A stretch of 64,000 nt of DNA from Dromaius novaehollandiae. Taxonomy: Eukaryota; Chordata; Aves; Casuariiformes; Dromaiidae. The translations under genes were made by a program, and so were the position numbers. Shown here in pieces: positions 58,271-64,000 of this stretch. A model generated the notes under the pieces. It worked only from the letters and a program-made list of their open reading frames with translations. It searched no databases and was not told the origin of the DNA. The stretch lies in the NCBI RefSeq assembly GCF_036370855.1, contig NC_088112.1, positions 18,158,469-18,222,468 on the forward strand, written 5' to 3'. How positions within the stretch are numbered: position 1 is the stretch's first letter; each line of letters starts with the position of its first letter.

Positions 58271-58831
58271 CTATCTCTTGTGGCCCTTGTTCCTCCGCTT
58301 GATGTGGTTGGTGGCGGCGCTGTCCCGGCGGGAGCAGAAGTGCTTGGCCACCAGCTGCCTGCACTGCTCGCACTTGACCGTGCAGCACCAGTGGAACTTG
58401 CAGTTGCAGCTGGTGACCATCTCCGTCCTCCTCTCCTCCACCTTGAGGCCGCACTCGGTGCAGAGCCGCCTGCAGCTCCTCTTCTCCCACTGCGAGAGGT
58501 TCTTGCCGGTCTGCAGGCACTCCCGGCCCTCGGTGCCGTGGTGGCCCAGGCTGGCGTTCCTGGTGCAGTAGTCGGGAGACTCCTCCAGGAAGACGAGCTC
58601 GGTGGCGTGGACGTTGTTGAAGGCCTCCGCCGTGGCCCCGCGGCTCTCGGCGCTGTTCCCGGCTCGCATGCGCCTCTTGTCCATCTCCAGCTTGTGGGCC
58701 TGGTCGTATTTCATCTTCAGGTAGTTCCCGATCTCCCGAAACTCGGCGAGCTGCAGCCAGCACGTCTGGATGCTGCAGCTGCCCGACACCCCGTGGCACT
58801 TGCAGGCCCTCTTCATGGTTGCTTTCACAGC
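58271..58831 (-). CDS. WNT8A: WNT8A last exon: lipidation site and cysteine-rich domain
   Basis: Encodes residues 172-357. [10 protein letters not shown] holds the serine that Porcupine acylates. [14 protein letters not shown] and [14 protein letters not shown] follow, then RRLCTECGL and the [16 protein letters not shown] knuckle. NAS (in RNASLG) and NLS (in GKNLSQWE) are possible N-glycosylation sites. The tail after CSRRDS is Lys/Arg-rich and differs from the human tail. Confidence 0.95.
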   Translation of the reverse strand, partial: AVKATMKRACKCHGVSGSCSIQTCWLQLAEFREIGNYLKMKYDQAHKLEMDKRRMRAGNSAESRGATAEAFNNVHATELVFLEESPDYCTRNASLGHHGTEGRECLQTGKNLSQWEKRSCRRLCTECGLKVEERRTEMVTSCNCKFHWCCTVKCEQCRQLVAKHFCSRRDSAATNHIKRRNKGHKR

Positions 58832-61744
58832 CTTGGTGGGAAAAGGCAGAGGCGTTAGGAGCAGGAGGAGATCGTGGTCATTTAAATCTCAAAAACGGGG
58901 TATGAGGGACTCCTAATTTGGGGGCATTGGGTCAAATACGGCTCATGCTGGACATGACTTCGGGTCACTCCAAGACACGAACTGCAGCTGTTAATTCAGC
59001 TTCTGGCAAACATCTGGTCTCCTCGCTAATTAAAAGCGACAGATAACAGGTGGGCACCAACTATTGTCTCCAGCCCTTGCAGGAGGTATTTCTGCAGGCC
59101 AGGAGAAACGCGCATCTGTCGGGTCATGCCCTCCCCACGCCGTCCGGGGCTGCAGATCACCCCGCTCATTGGCGTATCAGCCCATCATCCTTCAGAGATT
59201 TCATTGAAAACGTGTGAAACAGCGTTGCGGCATGATTATACTAAACCTTCACGCATCTCCTCCAGGCCAAGCACTTCACAGACATTATCTACCTATCTCC
59301 CGCTCTGGTATTTATAAGGTCCCAATCACTGGTATCTATGTGAGATTAAGCCTCGGCACGCCCTACGAGATAGGTATGTAAAGTGTTGCCATCCCTGTTT
59401 TTACAGACAAGGAGGTTTGGCAAGACGCTGCAAGCTTGTGCGTCTCTGCGGGGAGCGGGGGGAAGCGGGAGCCGGCAGCTGCCTTCTCACTCATACGTGC
59501 TTCCCCCTGCTAACCGGCTCGGAAATGCATATTGCAAGAAAGTAAGGGAGTATAAAGCATACGACTTGCTGAATAAACCACCCGTGTTAGTAGCTGACTG
59601 CATTGCACAAAGCTACCGAAGCTGCAAGCAGAAGTGAATCTTGCTGCAGCTCCTCGTGGTCAGGTTTAGGGCTGGATTCTGACTCTGTTTCCCCCCCCAT
59701 GCGAGCAGTGCAGGGCCTTGGTCGTCACGGAGGGCTGGAGAAGGGGACCCAAAATAATTGGATTATGTCTGGTTACGGTTTCAATGCAAACAACAACTTT
59801 TTCTCAATATTTGACTTACGAGTCTCCCCACTTCGTTGTTGTGCAGGTTAATGAGGGCGCGGGTGTCGTGGCCTGTTTCCAAAGCATCCACGAAGAGCTT
59901 GGAAATCCTCTCGCCGAACTCCACGTTGTCACTGCAGCCTCCCCAGACCCAGCCTCGGCCCCCTGCAAAAACCAGGCACGCTGCGGACCGCGAAGCGACC
60001 GGACGGCTCTCCTGCTTGAGCCCTCCGGTGCCGCCCAGCCCAGGCGGCAACAAGCTCGGCTTACCGACGCGGCCGTTCCTGGAGTCGTCGCAGCCGCAGC
60101 TCTCGAAGTCGCCCAGGCTGCAGTTCCTGGTGAGGGTGTACATGACTCCAGCTGAGCTGATGGCGTGCACGAAGGACGTTTCCCTGGTAGCTAAGGGGAG
60201 AGGGGGAAAAGGAGCTGTCACATGCAAACATACGTAACATCAGTCCTGTTGTACTGGGAAAGAAGTTCTCTTGTGAAGCCTTCAGCGCCGTAGCAGAAAA
60301 AGGAGAGAGGACCGCCCCCCCCCAGAGCAATTTGTGCAAAAGATGAAGCACTGCAGAAATTAAAACCTCCGTAAACTGCCAAGCGCTTGTGCCTGGAGCC
60401 TCTTCAGGCTTCAGCACTGAGAGCTTTAGCGATTTGGCACTGTGTTATCCAGGTGTCCGTGCGTGGGATGGAGTTCCTTGGTAACGCCAGGAGCTTGCAG
60501 CGATGCCCCCGTCCTGCTCTCGCCAAGGTTAATTACCGCTGCCGTCGCCTGGTGCTGTTTCTCCCCCGTTTTGTGCTCGGGGGGCCTGCTCGGGCTCCGG
60601 GCTCGCCTGCTGGGCAAATTGCATCTGATCTGGCTTCCGTCAGCGGGCAGCCCGGTGCTAATAGCTGTCTAGACCCACACTCCTATTTTAGCTTCTTTCT
60701 GGGCTTCAACCTGCTGCCAACAGATTCAAGTAAAGATGCTACTCTGGAAAAAAAGAGGTTTGTGCGCGTTGAAGAAGATAGCGTTCAAATATATCCACAA
60801 TTTGTGTATGCAGGCAGTTTCTCAGCGCAGGTCTCTGGCTTCTCCCTTCATCTTTCCTGTTCTTCTCCCCTGCTGCAAGTCCTGGTGCCTCTATCGACAC
60901 CCTCCATCCGACTCCGCGTTAAAACAGTGGCTGGAGCAAGCGCGCAGCAAAGCACTGCAGAAAGCACCGAGCGCGAGGTTAGCACATAGGGCTGGGAAGG
61001 ACCTGGTATTTGCAGGAAAATGTTAGCATTTATCCCACCAACTAATATAGCTGGAGAAAAACAAATGTGTTTTTGGGGGGACGTACAAGCCCTTCTTCCT
61101 CAGCGCAACGAGGAGCGTTGGCTCCCCTTCGCGTGCACCCCGGCACGGCTCTGCCGGCGTCGCGGGTCGAGGCACTTACCGCTCCGGAGCCGGTTGTGGG
61201 TGGAGAGCTGAAGGGCGCTTTCGGGGCAGTTCCAGCGCTCCCAGCCGAACTGGAATTTGCACTCCTCGATGCCGCTCTGCGCCCCCGCCGCCACGCTGCT
61301 GGAGTACGTCAGGTAAGCCTGGCACGGGAAACGGGCGTTTAAACCCAGCACCGCTCAACATCGCCCGGGAGAGCAGACACGAAAGGGCTGCGGCTCCTTC
61401 CCCCGTTGCTCAGCGGGACTCGGCGCCAAGACGCCCTGGGAAACGTGGTTCCTCGGAAAAGTAATATTTCCCACTTGCAAAACAAGGTTGCTCTACTAAA
61501 ACTCCTAATAGGCCGTGCGTTAATTACCTTAGGTCCTGTCATCAGAAAATTATTCACAGACCTGAAAGACAGAAAAGAAAACGAAGCATATAATCCAACA
61601 CCGGCTAAAGAGCATCCCTAAAAAAATAATAATAATAATAATAAAAAGTCCTTTCAGCTGAGTTGCATCCTACCACGCTGCTGCGTCGAAAATGGCCCAG
61701 CAGATCCAGGCGATGGAGAGGAGGAGGGAGGTGTCCGGCTGCAT
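58271..61744 (-). CDS. WNT8A: Wnt-8a secreted signalling protein
   Basis: A secreted, lipid-modified ligand of Frizzled/LRP receptors that patterns the early embryo's mesoderm and posterior axis (family knowledge). Six exons on the minus strand, 5' to 3': 61744-61674, 61561-61528, 61318-61180, 60190-60065, 59962-59820, 58831-58271, giving 357 aa (human about 351). Residues 1-23 are a signal peptide with a [15 protein letters not shown] core. Then come [58 protein letters not shown] and [10 protein letters not shown], whose Ser187 is the palmitoleate site. The C-terminal cysteine-rich domain contains CNCKFHWCC and ends in a basic tail. WNT8B is the paralogue, but the HNRLRSATRETSF and EECKFQF context and adjacency to NME5 favour WNT8A. 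Confidence 0.97.
59963..60064 (-). other. WNT8A: Stop-free 102-base intron of WNT8A
   Basis: The intron between exons 4 and 5 has GTAAGC and TTTTTGCAG ends, is exactly 34 codons long and is open in the coding frame. Retention would insert 34 residues after the [11 protein letters not shown] segment without breaking the protein. Confidence 0.85.
61620..61646. repeat. AAT trinucleotide microsatellite
   Basis: Six or seven AAT units flanked by A runs in WNT8A intron 1. Confidence 0.9.
61674..61744 (-). CDS. WNT8A: WNT8A exon 1, signal peptide
   Basis: ATG at 61744-61742, then 23 codons and two bases, donor GTAGGA. It encodes a short N-region (MQPD), a hydrophobic core and the FDAAA end, a likely signal-peptidase site just before the split Trp24. 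This is the only ATG that reads across the 34-base exon 2 into the Wnt domain. Confidence 0.92.
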
Positions 61745-61847
61745 GGCTGTCGCCCGAGGGCAGCTTGCTGCTCCCAGCCGGTGCTCCCAGCTGCTGCCCA
61801 AGGTGAGCGCCGGGGGCCGGGGATGCCGCGGGAACCTGCGGCCCTGA

Positions 61848-61855
61848 TATTTATA
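61848..61855 (-). promoter_or_regulatory. WNT8A: WNT8A TATA box
   Basis: TATAAATA on the minus strand, about 105 bases before the ATG. Initiation near 61820 would give a 5' UTR of about 75 nt. CCAAT cores lie upstream near 61899 and 61933. Confidence 0.75.
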
Positions 61856-62177
61856 AGGTGAAGCTGTGAATAGTCAAAACCCCCCATTCATCTGCTACCC
61901 AATGACTTAATGTGCTAAAAAAGCTGCTGCTCCAATGGGTGAGGAGGCAACGCCTAGCGCCGCACTTCAAAAGGCAGCGCGGTGTCACCGGGATGCTCCG
62001 GCCGGGGCCCAGGCTTCCCCGGGGACGCGCGTCCGTCCGGCCAGCACTGCTGCTGCCCTCCGATGCAGCCCCTGGAGTAAAACCTGGGGGGGGGACAGCA
62101 GTCTTGCAAAGCCCTGTTGGGGATGGATAGACCTCCCAGGTCCTCTGGGTTTGCAGAGGTTCATTTAACCACAGGGA

Positions 62178-62274
62178 TTTTTTTTCCCCTTTTTTTCTTT
62201 TTTTTCCTTTTTTTCCTTTTTTTTTTCTTTCCCCCCCCCTTTTTCCCCCTCCTTTCTCCTCCCTGCGAGGTGGC
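62178..62274. repeat. 97-base pure pyrimidine tract upstream of WNT8A
   Basis: Uninterrupted C/T on the plus strand (A/G in the WNT8A sense), about 330-430 bases before the TATA box. Such mirror-like tracts can form triplex DNA and are length-variable. Confidence 0.95.
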
Positions 62275-64000
62275 ATCCTGCTTTCCCACCCCGCTAGCAG
62301 CGTGTCCCGCTGCACAGGAGCGTGGCTCCCCCGGCTCCGTGCATGCTCCGACTCGCCCGGCCGGAGCGCGGAAAGGGAAATCCTTATCCGAGGAAGCCGC
62401 TCGGGGTGGTTTTGGCCAATACGCAGCAAAACTCCCTGCGAGTCCCCGCTTCCATCGTCAGCATCCCGTGCGCATCTCACTCGCTAGCGCTGCCAAAGGC
62501 CCGTGGCTGGGAGAGCGTTTCGCGTGTGTCCCTGGGGGCGCGTTGACGTGGTTTGGGGTTTTTTTTCCCCTCCCAGGGTGGGAGAGGATCTGCTTTTTAA
62601 GGGCAGGTGGATGCAAGGTGAGTCGGTTTAGGGAAGGCGGCGTGCAAAACCTCGTGCAAATAGGAACCGATGGTCCACGTGTCCTAATGCTCGGATATTC
62701 GTATGGAGCAAACGGGGTCCTTGGGTCTTGGCAGGTGACCGCCGAGGCCAGCGCACTCGTGACGCATGTGGGGCTGTGGTGCCAAGGGCTGGCATTGGGC
62801 ACGGGGCTTTGGCTTGCGCCGGGAGCCGGCGTCCAGGCTGTGGAAACCCGGGGGCTAAAATGCAGCCCCCGCGCTAAATCGCCCCGGGCAGGTGACACAT
62901 TCAGACCCCAAGCGTCAAATCCTGGCTGCCTTGCAATAAAACCCACCTGGGCTATTAGGGACCCCCCCTCGCTGGAGCCGCGGGAGCGCTGCTGCCGGGG
63001 GGAGCGTTGCCCCCGCGCTGAATGCGGTTTGATTAATGAAGGCTAATGAAGATGGAGGTGGATCTGGGCTGGGGCCCCCCCGGCCTCGTGCTGCAAACAG
63101 GCTCAACACCCCTGGCAGCGTAGATTTAGGATGGCCCGAGGAGGGGCCCGTGCCTGGGGGCTCCCCGGCCTCCCCGCAGCAGGTCCCCCCCCCGCAGCTG
63201 TGTCAGCACAGCCACATTTTGGTGCTTTTTTTTGTTTTCCCACCCTAATTCCCAGCTCGGCCGCAAGCGTGGCACAACCGCTTGGCTGCCAGGCCGGGCA
63301 CGAGCGGCTCCCGGGCTGCCCCGTTCCCACCGGCTCCGGTTCAATGATCCCTCCACGCTGCCCCTTCGCCGCGGGGGATCCGGATCCGCTTCGCCGCACG
63401 GCCGGGATGTAAATCCCGTGTTCCCACTCCGGAGCGGCGTCCCCGGTGCGAGAGCTGTTGCAAGCTTCCTTCTCCCATCGCCCTTATTGCCCACCGTCCC
63501 CAAGGAAGCCGGCGGCCACCTTCTTGGCACCCTCAACTCTCCTGGTCGTTAAGCTCAGCCTATGTTACAGGGCCCGCTCATGCATTTCTTCAACCCTTTG
63601 AGGTGGGAACACCATCGTGTTAGCAGCGGTGGGGGCAGCGGCCTGGATTAGGCATGACCTGTGTCAGCTCCCCGTTGGCGGGGCCGAAAAAGAGAAAAGC
63701 GATTCTTCTCGCTGGAGGGGAGGATGATTTCCAGCATCACGAGAAAACAAAGCGGACCAAAAAGGATTATTTTCCCCAAACAAAATTCTCTTTGAGAACA
63801 CCCACTCGGAGTCACACATCATTTTTTTTTCCTCCTTGCTTGTTGCAACCTTGCCAAATCCGAAAATGCAGAAATTGAGTTGGCCGCTGAACTCATGAGA
63901 GCGGCTTAAAATTCCCGAGTTGGCTGCTTTATCTTGCAAGTCTTGGTCTGTCTGCCTGGTGCCGGGGCCCTAATGGGGCTCTGCGGCCCCGGGGGCTGGA
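62275..64000. other. WNT8A upstream region
   Basis: GC-rich DNA beyond the WNT8A promoter, with several overlapping open frames on both strands (for example 62117-63046 plus, 62458-62946 minus) but no recognisable protein or splice pattern. It is probably upstream regulatory sequence. The next gene is not reached before the window ends. Confidence 0.5.

Noticed and set aside
58094-58858. 254-codon plus-strand frame opposite WNT8A
   Set aside because: It is the antisense shadow of the GC-rich WNT8A last exon.
62117-63046. 309-codon plus-strand frame upstream of WNT8A
   Set aside because: It begins by translating the polypyrimidine tract into Phe/Pro runs and continues through GC-rich DNA with no conserved feature.

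Overview
This is vertebrate nuclear DNA, most likely from a bird. It holds four multi-exon genes with canonical GT-AG introns, CpG-island promoters, AT-rich introns and few interspersed repeats. The repeats that can be recognised are old CR1 LINE pieces, the typical avian/reptilian family. I saw no bacterial operon, CRISPR array, phage or plasmid feature, and I did not recognise any tRNA or rRNA gene. Species cannot be set from the sequence alone.

Layout. (1) 1-1.68 kb: AT-rich DNA ending in a good poly(A) signal, probably the 3' UTR of an unseen plus-strand gene; by human synteny COL23A1 would be the guess. (2) 2.8-12.5 kb, plus strand: PHYKPL, 12 coding exons, 451 aa, a PLP-dependent lyase of hydroxylysine breakdown. 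(3) 14.5-22.0 kb, minus strand: HNRNPAB, 7 coding exons plus a likely non-coding first exon, 352 aa, two RRMs, convergent with PHYKPL. (4) 22.6-29.7 kb: about 7 kb without a recognisable gene. (5) 29.7-39.9 kb, plus strand: NME5, a ciliary/sperm-tail protein with an NDPK-like domain and a C-terminal Dpy-30 motif, 213 aa. (6) 39.9-57.1 kb: about 17 kb with no gene I can support, old repeat remnants and one CpG-rich kilobase. (7) 57.3-61.9 kb, minus strand: WNT8A, 6 exons, 357 aa, with signal peptide, lipidated serine and the Wnt cysteines, convergent with NME5. (8) 61.9-64 kb: WNT8A upstream DNA with a 97-base pure pyrimidine tract.

The genes are not a functional cluster: amino-acid catabolism, RNA processing, cilium structure and embryonic signalling. 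In human, PHYKPL-HNRNPAB lie at 5q35 and NME5-WNT8A at 5q31, each pair convergent as here. The window therefore joins two blocks that are far apart in human, and the gene-poor 22.6-29.7 kb stretch is the likely join.

I did not find a clearly new biological system. The best leads are: an in-frame stop-free 102-base intron in WNT8A; a GC-rich exon-like block with its own splice signals inside NME5 intron 2; a divergent pair of TATA boxes in the HNRNPAB CpG island; an RFX X-box-like site in the NME5 promoter; an alanine-rich HNRNPAB N-terminus with a modular Gly/Tyr exon; and a CpG-rich, multi-frame-open kilobase at 56-57 kb.
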